DNA from: Burkholderia pseudomultivorans
GTDB taxonomy: Bacteria > Pseudomonadota > Gammaproteobacteria > Burkholderiales > Burkholderiaceae
Direction of reading: 5' to 3'
NCBI RefSeq assembly: GCF_902499075.1
Contig: NZ_CABVPP010000007.1
Span: 1 to 64,000 of the forward strand
Length of the DNA: 64,000 nucleotides
Shown: one piece after another, positions 38,584 through 47,325 of the stretch
Numbering within the stretch: position 1 is the first letter of the stretch
How the letters are laid out: each line of letters starts with the position of its first letter
Notes under the pieces: generated by a model
Seen by the model: the letters and a program-made list of their open reading frames with translations, nothing else
Databases searched by the model: none
Told to the model about the DNA's origin: nothing
Made by a program: the position numbers and the translations under genes

Positions 38584-39205
38584 AACGAGAAACCAGGCGC
38601 CGGTGGCGGGCGCGGGCGGCGTGCAGCTCGAGTCGCCGTTCGTCGGCGCGGCCGACGTGCTGAAGGCGCACCAGGCGCGCGCCTCGAAGAAGTTCGCGCT
38701 GCGCGAGCGCGCGTTCCTCGATCTCGTGAACGTGCGCGGCGAGCTGCACGACCCGGCGTTCGTGAGCGCGTTCGAGCGGGTGGTCGGCTGCCGGCCGCCG
38801 GCCGAGCCGAACACGGTTGCGCGCAGCGCCGAGTATGACGTGCTGTGGCTCGGCCCCGACGAGTGGCTGGTGCGTTCGAACGGGCCCGTGCAGGCGGGCG
38901 TGCTCGAGGCGAAGCTCGCGGACGCCGTGCAGGGTTCGTATGCAGCGGCGGTCGACGTCGGCAGCGGCTACACGGTCGTCGAGATCAGCGGCGAACGCGT
39001 GCGCGACGTGCTCGCGCGCGGCTGCCCGCTCGACCTGCATCCGCGCCTGTTCAAGCCGGGCCAGTGCGCGCAGTCGCACTACTTCAAGGCGTCGATCGTG
39101 CTGATCCCGACCGGCGACGATGCGTTCGAGATCGTGCTGCGCCGCAGTTTCGCCGACTATTTCGTGCGCATCATGCTCGACGCAGCCGCGCCGCTCGTGT
39201 CATGA
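38573..39205 (+). CDS. soxG: Sarcosine oxidase subunit gamma
   Basis: A 210-residue subunit with a truncated GcvT-like fold (LGPDEWLVRSNGP, CPLDLHPRLFKPGQCAQ). It stabilises the complex. Overlap with soxA at the start and a four-base ATGA overlap with folB at the end show translational coupling through the operon. Confidence 0.94.
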   Translation: MWNETRNQAPVAGAGGVQLESPFVGAADVLKAHQARASKKFALRERAFLDLVNVRGELHDPAFVSAFERVVGCRPPAEPNTVARSAEYDVLWLGPDEWLVRSNGPVQAGVLEAKLADAVQGSYAAAVDVGSGYTVVEISGERVRDVLARGCPLDLHPRLFKPGQCAQSHYFKASIVLIPTGDDAFEIVLRRSFADYFVRIMLDAAAPLVS

Positions 39206-39642
39206 AGCCGTTCGACGAACCGTTCGCGGCGATCGACGCGCCGCGCCTGCGCGGGCGCGGCTGGAGCGTGTTCGTCGACGAACTGAAGGTGCCCGCGCGG
39301 ATCGGCATTCACGCGCACGAGCACGAAGCGCCGCAGCCGATCGTGATCGATGCGCGGCTCGAGTATCGCTGCGAGCCGAGCGAGCAGGGCGAGTGGATCG
39401 ACTACGACGGCTACTGCGCGCGCGTCGCGTCGTTTCTCGCGCACAAGCCGCATACGCGGCTGCTCGAAACGCTCGTCGCCGATATCGCGGTGCTGTCGTT
39501 CCGCGAGTGGCCGGCGCTGGAGTCGCTGACGCTGTCGGTGCACAAGCCGAAGATTCGGCCCGGGACCAAGCGCGTCGGCGTGTCGCTGGACTGGACGCGC
39601 GGCGATTACCTGCGATGGACGGGGGCGGCGGGGCAAATCTGA
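39202..39642 (+). CDS. folB: Dihydroneopterin aldolase-like protein (FolB family)
   Basis: A 146-residue T-fold protein from ATG 39202. WSVFVDELKVPARIGIHAHE (residues about 23-42) and the PHTRLLETLVADIA helix fit FolB, in which a tyrosine and lysine do the chemistry; here the lysine is in VHKPKIRPGTKRVGVSL. As last gene of the sox operon it may secure tetrahydrofolate supply for SoxA. It is longer at the N-terminus than typical 120-residue FolB. Confidence 0.85.
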   Translation: MKPFDEPFAAIDAPRLRGRGWSVFVDELKVPARIGIHAHEHEAPQPIVIDARLEYRCEPSEQGEWIDYDGYCARVASFLAHKPHTRLLETLVADIAVLSFREWPALESLTLSVHKPKIRPGTKRVGVSLDWTRGDYLRWTGAAGQI

Positions 39643-39662
39643 GCGCTGGCGGGTGCGGGACG

Positions 39663-39747
39663 GATTGTTCCTGGAATGTCGGAATAATCGATCGGCCTGG
39701 CGAGAAACGGCCAATTGTTCCGGAAATATCGGAACAATTGGCCGTTT
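39663..39747. terminator. Tandem palindromes, probable bidirectional terminator
   Basis: Two related hairpins sit between convergent folB and the lytic transglycosylase gene. The second is perfect: 18 bases (39705-39722) pair with 39730-39747 around a 7-base loop and end in GTTTT, with AAAC on the other side, so it can act in both directions. The first, GATTGTTCC (39663-39671) with GGAATAATC (39681-39689), is a diverged copy with one mismatch. The rest of 39643-39978 holds no recognisable gene. Confidence 0.65.
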
Positions 39748-39978
39748 TGCATGGGCAACCGAGCATTGTCGTGATTCCAGTTGGGTGCCGGACTACACTC
39801 GTACCGGCGCGCTGCTGCAGCAAGCTCTGATTCATCGTGCCGCCGCAGCGCTTGGCGCCGGATAGTCGACTACCCGCGCGCGAACGCGCAGCATTTCATT
39901 GAGCTTCTGTGCGAGCCGGGGGTAAAAGCGGGATCGGGCCGCGCAAGCGCGAGGCGGCCGATCGAGCGGTCGTCGCGC

Positions 39979-40656
39979 TTACGGATTACGCGGCCCCGCC
40001 GCCGAATCGCTGACCGGCACCATGCGCGCCTTCGCATCGCTGCCGGTTTTCGCCTCGTCGGCCGGTTCCAGCACGAACCGGAACGAATCGACGCGCTGCA
40101 TCACCTTCGACGCGTACGCACTGGAACCGCCGTAGCTCTTCAGCGCGGCCTGCACGTTGCCGCCGGCGGCCTTCACGTAGCCCGACAGGATCGCGGAGCC
40201 GGCCTCGACGTTCGCGTTCGGCTCCGTCAGGTCCTTCACGTTGCGCAGCAGCCCGCGGTGCGCGGCCGGCACGACCTGCATCAGCCCCGTCGCGCCATGC
40301 TGGCCGCGCGCCTTTTCCTGGAAGCGCGATTCGATCGAGATGATCGCGTAAACGAGTGCCGGCGGCAGCGAATATTTCGTCGCAGTGACGCTCACGATGT
40401 CGGCGAGCTTCACGGCCTTTTCCTTCGCGACGCCGAATTTCTTCGTCAGGTACGACGTGATGCGGCGGTTTGCTTCGTTCGGCTGATCGTTCGCGAGCGG
40501 ATCGGAGGCGGGGATCGATGCGGCGGCAACGTTCGGCGCGGATGCCGCGAGCGCGGACGCCGTAAGCGCGGACGCCGTAAGCACGGACGCCTGCTGCGCC
40601 GACGCATGATGCGCGACGCCAAACGAAAGCACGATCAGCCAGAGCAATCGTCGCAT
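39979..40656 (-). CDS. Lytic transglycosylase, SLT domain
   Basis: A 225-residue exported protein from ATG 40656. Residues 1-20 (MRRLLWLIVLSFGVAHHASA) form the signal peptide. A low-complexity Ala/Ser/Thr stretch (about 22-50) encoded by 15-bp repeats follows. The SLT domain has catalytic E109 in IISIESRFQ, then ATGLMQVVP and NVEAGSAILS. It cleaves the MurNAc-GlcNAc bond with anhydro ring formation. No dedicated secretion-system genes are near, so a general wall-remodelling role is likely. Confidence 0.88.
   Translation of the reverse strand: MRRLLWLIVLSFGVAHHASAQQASVLTASALTASALAASAPNVAAASIPASDPLANDQPNEANRRITSYLTKKFGVAKEKAVKLADIVSVTATKYSLPPALVYAIISIESRFQEKARGQHGATGLMQVVPAAHRGLLRNVKDLTEPNANVEAGSAILSGYVKAAGGNVQAALKSYGGSSAYASKVMQRVDSFRFVLEPADEAKTGSDAKARMVPVSDSAAGPRNP
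40536..40595 (-). repeat. Four 15-bp tandem repeats in transglycosylase gene
   Basis: Units at 40536, 40551, 40566 and 40581; the second and third (GCGCGGACGCCGTAA) are identical and the outer two diverged. They encode five-residue LTASA-type repeats between signal peptide and catalytic domain, a site open to length change by slippage. Confidence 0.7.
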
Positions 40657-40840
40657 GGTCGAAGTGGGGGAATCGGGAGGCGCATAGTATATCGACCAAT
40701 CGCGCCGCGCGGCTGAAGGTGCGCTCGAATGAAAGCGGGATGTAGGCTTGTGTCGGTGCGTGCCGACGATTGGCGGCGGAATCGTTGCACGGACACGCAT
40801 CGGAGTCCGCACGAGTGCAGGACGCGCGCGTCGCGCCGCC

Positions 40841-41629
40841 TCATGCGCGCCGCGCGGTCGCGACCTTCGCCAGTGCGCCGATCGCGTCGCTGACGAGCAC
40901 CGCGAGCAGCCCGACGATCACGCCGCCCTGCAGCACGAACGCGGTGTTCGACGTCTGCAGGCCGGCGATGATCACGTCGCCGAGCCCGCGCGCGGCGACG
41001 GTCGAGCCGATCGTTGCGGTGCCGAGGTTGATCACGACCGCGAGCCGGATCCCGTTGACGATCACCGGAAACGCGAGCGGCAGCTCGACCGACGCCAGCT
41101 GCTGCCAGCCGCTCATGCCCATCCCGCGCGCGGCGTCGACGACATCGCGCGGCACGTCTTCCAGCCCCGCGATCGTGCTCTCGAAAACGGGCAGGAGCCC
41201 GTACAGCACGAGTGCGATCAGCACCGGCTTGAGCCCGAAGCCGACGGCCGGCACCGCGAGCGCGAGCACCGCGACCGGCGGGAAGGTCTGGCCGATATCG
41301 ACGATGCTGCGTGCAACCGGCAGGAAATCCGCGCCGGCCGGCCGCGTGACCGCGATGCCGGCCGTCACCGCGACGAGCGTGCCGATCAGGCTCGACAGCG
41401 CGACCGTACCGAGGTGCGCGAGCGTGAGGTCGAGCAGGCTCGCGCGATCGTAGATGACGGGCGAGCCGTTGTCCGCGAACGGCGCGAACAGCCCCTGCAG
41501 CCATGCGGGGCGCAACAGCAGCACGAGCAGCAGCGCGAGCGCGGCCGCGCGGGCCGCGTACGCGGGCAGCCGGCGCGGCAGCGGCACGCGCGATGCCTGG
41601 GTCCCGTACGCTGCGTTGCGCGCCGTCAT
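40841..41629 (-). CDS. yehW: Osmoprotectant ABC transporter permease (YehW-like)
   Basis: A 262-residue permease from ATG 41629, overlapping the ATPase stop (ATGA). Around six helices and an EAA-type loop (DVVDAARGMGMSGWQQLASV) are visible, plus INLGTATIGSTVAARGLGD. Last gene of a four-gene osmF-yehY-yehX-yehW unit. The longer frame upstream is a shadow of the ATPase gene. Confidence 0.85.
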   Translation of the reverse strand: MTARNAAYGTQASRVPLPRRLPAYAARAAALALLLVLLLRPAWLQGLFAPFADNGSPVIYDRASLLDLTLAHLGTVALSSLIGTLVAVTAGIAVTRPAGADFLPVARSIVDIGQTFPPVAVLALAVPAVGFGLKPVLIALVLYGLLPVFESTIAGLEDVPRDVVDAARGMGMSGWQQLASVELPLAFPVIVNGIRLAVVINLGTATIGSTVAARGLGDVIIAGLQTSNTAFVLQGGVIVGLLAVLVSDAIGALAKVATARRA

Positions 41630-42564
41630 GCCGGCTTCCTCGCGTGCGCGCGGATCGCATCGAGCGTGATGCGGCGCGCGTGGCGATCGTTGCCGTCGTC
41701 GACCGGCAGCGCGTCGACGCCGCGCCACAGCAGCTCGGAGACCGCGTCGCGCAGCGTGCGCGTCGCGGCGATCGGTTCGCCGTCCGCCTCGCCGGTTTCG
41801 GCCACCGCATCGACCGGCGTCAGCGCAAGCAGCCGCAGCGGCCGGTCGACGCCCGCAACCAGCTGCTCGACGACGCCCGCGGCGGGCTTGCCGAGGATCT
41901 CGGCCGGCGACGCGACCTGCAGCAGCCGGCCGCCGTCCATCACCGCGATCGTGTCGCCGAGCTTCAGCGCTTCCTCGATGTCGTGCGTGACGATCACGAC
42001 CGTGATGCCGAGGCGGCGCTGCAGCGCGAACAGCTCGTCCTGTGCCTTGCCGCGAATGATCGGGTCGAGCGCGCCGAACGGTTCGTCCATCAGCAGCATC
42101 GCGGGCTCGGCCGCAAGCGCGCGTGCGACGCCGACGCGCTGCTGCTGCCCGCCGGACAATTCGTGCGGCAGCTTGCCGGCGAACTCGGCCGGCGCGAGAT
42201 GGAATTGTTCGAGCAGTTCGCGCACGCGCGCGTCGATCCGCTCGGCCGACCAGCCGAGCAGGCGCGGCACGGTCGCGATGTTGCGCGCGACGCTCCAGTG
42301 CGGGAACAGCCCGTGCCCCTGGATCACATAGCCGATGCGACGCCGCAGCTGTTCGGGCGACAGGCTCGCGGTGTCGGTGCCGTCGATGCGGATCGTGCCG
42401 CTGGTCGGCGCGATCAGCCGGTTGATCATTCGCAGCAGCGTCGACTTGCCGCTGCCCGACGCGCCGACGAGCGCGGTGATCGTGCCGCGCTGCACCGTCA
42501 GCGACACGTCGTCGACGGCGACCACGTCGCCGAAGCGCTTGCCGATGCGTTCGATTTCGATCAT
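41626..42564 (-). CDS. yehX: Osmoprotectant ABC transporter ATP-binding protein (YehX-like)
   Basis: A 312-residue ATPase from ATG 42564. Walker A GASGSGKST, Q-loop YVIQGHGLFPHW, signature LSGGQQQRVGVARAL and Walker B AMLLMDEPFGALDP are present. The C-terminal 80 residues hold one CBS-like segment (TRTLRDAVSELLWRGVDALP), shorter than the CBS pair in the ChoV at 11036. Overlaps both neighbouring permease genes by four bases. Confidence 0.9.
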   Translation of the reverse strand: MIEIERIGKRFGDVVAVDDVSLTVQRGTITALVGASGSGKSTLLRMINRLIAPTSGTIRIDGTDTASLSPEQLRRRIGYVIQGHGLFPHWSVARNIATVPRLLGWSAERIDARVRELLEQFHLAPAEFAGKLPHELSGGQQQRVGVARALAAEPAMLLMDEPFGALDPIIRGKAQDELFALQRRLGITVVIVTHDIEEALKLGDTIAVMDGGRLLQVASPAEILGKPAAGVVEQLVAGVDRPLRLLALTPVDAVAETGEADGEPIAATRTLRDAVSELLWRGVDALPVDDGNDRHARRITLDAIRAHARKPA

Positions 42565-43739
42565 CCGGCACGTCCCTTCGCGAGCGACGTCGCGGCTTCG
42601 AATACGACAGCGGCCATCAGCGCGAGCGCGATCGTCGGGATCGCGCCGAGCAGCACGAGATCGGCGGCCGATTGTCCGATGCCCTGGAAGATGAAGGTGC
42701 CGAAGCCGCCGCCGCCGATCAGCGCGGCGACGGCGGTCAGCCCGATGTTCTGCACGAGCACGATGCGCACGCCGCTCAGGATCACCGGCAGCGCGAGCAC
42801 CAGATCGACACACAGCAGCCGCTGCGCGCGCGTCATGCCCATCGCGCGCGCGGCTTCGGTCACGTGCGGCGGCACCTGGGCGAGACCGACCGCGACGCTC
42901 GACGCGATCGGTAGCAGCGAATAGAGGAACAGCGCGAGCGCGGCCGGCGCGACGCCGATCCCGCGGATGCCGAGCGCGGCCGCGAGCGGCACGTGCGCGG
43001 CGAGCAGGCCGAGCGGCGCCATCATCAGCCCGTACATCGCGATGCTCGGGATCGTCTGCACGACATTGAGCACGGGCATCACGATCGCGCGCACCGCGGC
43101 AATGCGCGCGCATGCGATGCCGAGCGGCAGCCCCGCGACGAGTGCGGCCGCGACCGAGCCGCCCGCGAGCGACACGTGACGGATCGCCTCGCGCCAGAAG
43201 TCGTCGCTGCGCACCGCGTATTCGCGCATCACCGACAGGCCGTCCCACCAGCCGCTCGCGAGCGGCACCGAGACCGCGGCGACCGCGACGACCAGCGCGG
43301 CGAGCCGCCGCCACGGGCCGAACGCGAGCCGCGCGACCGCGTCCGCGACCAGCACGGCCCATGCGAACAGCAGCAGCCACACGCCGGCGGCGGGCGACAC
43401 GCGCGCGAGCATGTCGTCGGGTGCGACGATGTGCGCGGCGGCCGCGCCGAGCGCATAGGCAAGCGTCGCGAGCCACGTGCAGCCGGCCGCAAGCCGCCAC
43501 GCGGGGCGGCTTGCCGTCATCGCCCACAGCGCGCCGGCGATCCACAGCGCGGCGAGCGCGGCGCCCTGCGCGGCCGGCAGTGCGGCGAATACCGACAGCC
43601 CCGTGCCGGCCGCGATGCGGTTCGGCCGCAGCACGGCGAACGGCAGGCCGAGCACCGCGACGATCGTCAGGACCCCGATCAGGATGCCGACCTTGTCGGG
43701 CGCGATGCGCCGCGCGGAGGCCGCCGCGCGACCCGTCAT
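42561..43739 (-). CDS. yehY: Osmoprotectant ABC transporter permease (YehY-like)
   Basis: A 392-residue permease from ATG 43739. It has an N-terminal extension of about four to five helices (residues 15-165) in front of the standard permease domain with EAA loop EAARAMGMTRAQRLLCVDLV, as in E. coli YehY. The ATGA overlap with osmF couples translation. Confidence 0.87.
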   Translation of the reverse strand: MTGRAAASARRIAPDKVGILIGVLTIVAVLGLPFAVLRPNRIAAGTGLSVFAALPAAQGAALAALWIAGALWAMTASRPAWRLAAGCTWLATLAYALGAAAAHIVAPDDMLARVSPAAGVWLLLFAWAVLVADAVARLAFGPWRRLAALVVAVAAVSVPLASGWWDGLSVMREYAVRSDDFWREAIRHVSLAGGSVAAALVAGLPLGIACARIAAVRAIVMPVLNVVQTIPSIAMYGLMMAPLGLLAAHVPLAAALGIRGIGVAPAALALFLYSLLPIASSVAVGLAQVPPHVTEAARAMGMTRAQRLLCVDLVLALPVILSGVRIVLVQNIGLTAVAALIGGGGFGTFIFQGIGQSAADLVLLGAIPTIALALMAAVVFEAATSLAKGRAG

Positions 43740-44659
43740 TTCACGAAGCCTTTCGACTTCAGGTAGCTTTTCGCGACGCCGGCCGCCGGCTCGCCGTTGA
43801 TCTGGATGCGCGCGTTCAGCGTCTGCAGCGTCTTCAGGTCGAGACTCGCGAACACGGGCTTCAGGTAGTCGGCGATCTGCGGATGCGCTTTCAGCACCGC
43901 TTCGCGAATCACGGGCGCGGGCGCATAGACGGGCTGCACGTGCTTGTCGTCGTCGAGCACCGCGAGGCCGCTGGACGCGATGCCGCCGTCGGTGCCGTAG
44001 ACCATCGCGGCGTTCACGCCGTCGGTCTGGTTCGCGGCGGCTTTGATCGTCGCAGCCGTGTCGCCGCCCGACAGCACGACGAGCTGCTCGGGCTTCAGCT
44101 TGAAGCCGTACGCCTTCTCGAACGACGGCAGCGCCGACGCGCTGTTCACGAACTCGGCCGAGGCCGCGAGCTTCACCTTGCCGCCGCCGGCGATCCACTT
44201 GCCGAATTCGGAGAAGGTCTTCAGGTGCTGCGACTGCGCGACCTGCGAGAGCACCGCGACGCCCCACGTGTTGTTCGCGGGCGCGGGCGCGAGCCAGACT
44301 AGATGATTCGCTGCGTAGTCGAGTTTTTTGGCCGTGTCGTAGCCTTGCCCGGCGTTCTTCCAGACCGGATCGTCGGCCTTGTTGAAGAAGAACGCGGCGT
44401 TGCCGGTGTACTCGGGGTAGATGTCGATCTCGCCGCTCGTGAGCGCCTTGCGCACGATCGGCGTCGCGCCGAGCGCGATCTTTTCGGTGACCGGAATGCC
44501 GTGGGCCTTCAGCACCTGCGCGATGAGATTGCCGAGCAGGTTGCCTTCGGTGTCGATCTTCGACGACACCACGACGGGCGTGTCGGCGTGCGCGCCGGGC
44601 GCGACGAACGCGGCGGCGAGCGCGAGGCCCAGGATCCGGGCGGGCAGGGCGAGCTTCAT
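43736..44659 (-). CDS. osmF: Osmoprotectant-binding periplasmic protein (OsmF/YehZ-like)
   Basis: A 307-residue binding protein from ATG 44659 with signal peptide ending GAHA-D (about residue 25). VVVSSKIDTEGNLLGNLIAQ, then SGEIDIYPEYTGNAAFFF, is the OpuAC/OsmF signature. First gene of the four-gene ABC operon. E. coli YehZYXW imports glycine betaine with low affinity; substrate here is inferred. It is the second betaine-type ABC system in the window. Confidence 0.88.
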   Translation of the reverse strand: MKLALPARILGLALAAAFVAPGAHADTPVVVSSKIDTEGNLLGNLIAQVLKAHGIPVTEKIALGATPIVRKALTSGEIDIYPEYTGNAAFFFNKADDPVWKNAGQGYDTAKKLDYAANHLVWLAPAPANNTWGVAVLSQVAQSQHLKTFSEFGKWIAGGGKVKLAASAEFVNSASALPSFEKAYGFKLKPEQLVVLSGGDTAATIKAAANQTDGVNAAMVYGTDGGIASSGLAVLDDDKHVQPVYAPAPVIREAVLKAHPQIADYLKPVFASLDLKTLQTLNARIQINGEPAAGVAKSYLKSKGFVK

Positions 44660-44824
44660 CTGGGCCAATCTCCAGGACGGGGGCGTACGCCGAAACTTAC
44701 TTGACTGAGCCGGCTTTGGCAAACCGCGTGCGGCGGCGTATCCACAGCCTGTGTGGGGATAACCCGCATCCGTCTCACGCTTGCTACACTGCAAGCCGTT
44801 CCCGCCCTGCGGACATCTCCTGTC
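44660..44824. promoter_or_regulatory. Divergent promoter region, osmF / hydroxyacid dehydrogenase
   Basis: Carries the inverted element GTATCCACA (44738-44746) and TGTGGGGATAA (44752-44762), resembling two facing DnaA boxes, and a -10-like TACACT at 44785-44790, about 35 bases before the dehydrogenase ATG. No other origin features are present. Confidence 0.35.
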
Positions 44825-45754
44825 ATGAAGCCAGAACTGCTGGTCCTCATTGCGCTGCGCGGCGACGCGCAACGCCGGATTGCGGCGTCGTTCGTCGTGC
44901 ACGACGCGTCGACGCCCGACGCGCGCGAACGCGCGATCGCCGATTACGGCGGCACGATTCGCGCGGTGCTGACCAACGGCAGCACGGGCCTCGGCGCCGC
45001 CGAGATCGACCGGTTGCCGCAACTGACGTTCGTCAGCGCGCTGGGCGCGGGCTACGAGCAGATCGACGTCGCGCACGCGAAGGCGCGCGGCATCACGGTC
45101 GTCACGGGCGCCGGCACCAACGACGACTGCGTGGCCGACCACGCGTTCGCGCTGCTGCTCGCGACGGTGCGCGGCGTCGTCAGGCTCGACGCGCACACCC
45201 GCGCCGGCGTGTGGCGCGACGGGCTGCCGATGCCGCCGAACGTGTCGGGCAAGAAGCTCGGCATCGTCGGGCTCGGCAAGATCGGCGAGAAATGCGCGCG
45301 CCGCGCGGCCGGCTTCGACATCGAGATCGGCTATCACAACCGGTCGAGCAAGGACGTGCCGTACCGCTATTTCGACCGGCTCGACGCGCTCGCGCAATGG
45401 GCCGATTTCCTGATCGTCGCGACGCCGGGCGGCGCGGGCACGCGGCACCTCGTCGATCGTGCGGTGCTCGATGCGCTCGGCCCGGACGGTTTCATCGTGA
45501 ACGTGTCGCGCGGCAGCGTCGTCGATACCGCTGCCCTGGCGGAAGCGCTGCGCGAAGGGCGCATCGCGGGCGCGGGGCTTGATGTGTACGAAGGCGAACC
45601 CGAACCGCCGCGCGCGCTGACCGATCTCGACAACGTCGTGCTGACGCCGCACATGGGCGGCTGGTCGCCCGAGGCGCTCGACCGCTCGGTGCAGCAGTTT
45701 CTCGACAACGCTGCACGGCATTTCGCCGGGCAACCGGTGCTGACGCCGGTGTGA
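44825..45754 (+). CDS. D-2-hydroxyacid dehydrogenase (glyoxylate/hydroxypyruvate reductase type)
   Basis: A 309-residue NAD(P)-dependent enzyme from ATG 44825. The dinucleotide site is GLGKIG (149-154); catalytic residues are R229 (NVSRGSVVD), E258 (YEGEPE) and H276 (PHMGGWS). The HNRS after strand beta-2 suggests NADP preference. It reduces 2-oxo acids such as glyoxylate or hydroxypyruvate. A longer frame from 44753 lacks a ribosome site. Confidence 0.87.
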   Translation: MKPELLVLIALRGDAQRRIAASFVVHDASTPDARERAIADYGGTIRAVLTNGSTGLGAAEIDRLPQLTFVSALGAGYEQIDVAHAKARGITVVTGAGTNDDCVADHAFALLLATVRGVVRLDAHTRAGVWRDGLPMPPNVSGKKLGIVGLGKIGEKCARRAAGFDIEIGYHNRSSKDVPYRYFDRLDALAQWADFLIVATPGGAGTRHLVDRAVLDALGPDGFIVNVSRGSVVDTAALAEALREGRIAGAGLDVYEGEPEPPRALTDLDNVVLTPHMGGWSPEALDRSVQQFLDNAARHFAGQPVLTPV

Positions 45755-45992
45755 GTCTTGCGTCTGCTGTAGCGGCGGGATGCGTGTTGCGGCGAAGGAA
45801 CGCGTCGTACGGCGATCGACCGCAGCGGCGCGCGCCCTTCCGCGCATTTGTTCACGTCGGGCGGCTCAATATGAAAAAAAGTTGCGCCGCGCCCGGTCAT
45901 TGAGAGCCGAAATATCGAGCGGCCTGAAATAATATTTTTCTCCATGACGTCCGGCTGCGTGGCCGGACCTGCGCGCCTCATGGAGACGACCG

Positions 45993-47255
45993 ATGAATCC
46001 CTCTGCAGCACCTCTGCCGGCCCTGAAACTGGACGGTCCCCTTCTGCTCGACCAGTTGCGGCAGCTCGGCGAGATCGGCGCCGACCGCGAAGCGGGCGGC
46101 CGGACTCGCATCGCGCTGACGGACGACGAGCGGGCCGGCCGCGATCTCGTTGCCGCATGGATGCGCGAGCTGGACCTCGAGGTTCGCGTCGACCGGATCG
46201 GCAACCTGTTCGGCACGCTGCGCGCGCACGCCGATGCAGGCGACCTGCGTCCGCTGATGATCGGCTCCCACATCGACACCGTGACGAACGCCGGCGCACT
46301 CGACGGCTGCTACGGCGTGCTGGCGGGCCTCGCCGTCGTGCGGGCTTTCCGCGATGCAGGGCTCCAGCCGCGGCGCCCGATCACGATCGGCGCGTTTACC
46401 AACGAGGAAGGCATCCGCTACCAGCCCGACATGATGGGCTCGCTCGTGTACGCGGGCGGCATGCCGGTCGAAGCGGCGCTCGATACGGTCGGCATCGACG
46501 GCACGCGGCTCGGCGACGAACTGGCGCGCATCGGTTATGCGGGCGATCTCGAGCCCGGCGCGATCGTGCCGCACGAATACCTCGAACTGCATATCGAGCA
46601 AGGTCCGATCCTCGAGGCCGAGCAGGTCCGCATCGGCGTGGTCGAAAACCTGCAGGGCATCTCGTGGCAGCAGATCGCCGTCCAGGGCAACGCGAACCAC
46701 GCGGGCACCACGCCGACGCATCTGCGGCACGACGCCGGCTGGGTCGCGGCGGCCGTCTCGGCCTTCCTGCGCACGCTGGCGGTCGAGGCCGGCACGACGC
46801 TCGCGACGATCGGCATGCTGCGCATCGAGCCGAACGTGATCAACGTCATTTCGCGCAAGGCGGTGTTCACGGTGGACCTGCGCGATCCGGACGAACGGCG
46901 GCTGCAGGATGCGGAGCGGCGTCTGGCCGAATTTCTCGTGCAGGTGGCGGAACAGGAGGGCGTGACGATCTCGACCGAGCGGCTCGCTCGTTTCGAGCCG
47001 GTCGTGTTCGACGCCGGCCTGGCCGACGAGATCGAGGCGTCGGCGCGCCGCGCCGGTTTGTCGTATCGGCGGATGACGTCGGGCGCGGGGCATGACGCGC
47101 AGATGATCGCGCGCATCGCACCGGCCGCGATGATCTTCGTGCCGAGCCGCGGCGGGATCAGCCACAACCCGCGCGAGCACACCGACGACGATCAGCTGCT
47201 CGACGGCGCGAACGTGTTGCTCGATGTCGTGCTCAGGCGTCTCGCGGCGAGCTGA
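45993..47255 (+). CDS. Zn-dependent amidohydrolase (hydantoinase/carbamoylase, M20 family)
   Basis: A 420-residue peptidase M20-fold enzyme. Metal-binding residues are H93 (GSHIDTV), D104 (GALDGCYGV), E139 (FTNEEG), H200 (LELHIEQGP) and H391 (GGISHNPREHTDD). This set defines N-carbamoyl-L-amino-acid hydrolases, beta-ureidopropionases and allantoate amidohydrolases; the exact ureido substrate is not readable. GGAG precedes the ATG. No pyrimidine or purine catabolism genes are adjacent. Confidence 0.88.
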   Translation: MNPSAAPLPALKLDGPLLLDQLRQLGEIGADREAGGRTRIALTDDERAGRDLVAAWMRELDLEVRVDRIGNLFGTLRAHADAGDLRPLMIGSHIDTVTNAGALDGCYGVLAGLAVVRAFRDAGLQPRRPITIGAFTNEEGIRYQPDMMGSLVYAGGMPVEAALDTVGIDGTRLGDELARIGYAGDLEPGAIVPHEYLELHIEQGPILEAEQVRIGVVENLQGISWQQIAVQGNANHAGTTPTHLRHDAGWVAAAVSAFLRTLAVEAGTTLATIGMLRIEPNVINVISRKAVFTVDLRDPDERRLQDAERRLAEFLVQVAEQEGVTISTERLARFEPVVFDAGLADEIEASARRAGLSYRRMTSGAGHDAQMIARIAPAAMIFVPSRGGISHNPREHTDDDQLLDGANVLLDVVLRRLAAS

Positions 47256-47325
47256 GCGGCCGCCCTCAACTTCTTCGGAATCGGTCCGTAAACCCTGAAA
47301 AAACCATCTGAAAGGAGAGAGGGCC

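Noticed and set aside
35500-38814. A 1104-codon open frame antisense to soxA
   Set aside because: Low-complexity Arg/His/Val text with no ribosome site; soxA on the other strand is unmistakable.
44738-44762. Replication origin
   Set aside because: Only two imperfect DnaA-like boxes, no AT-rich unwinding region, no parAB or replication gene nearby.
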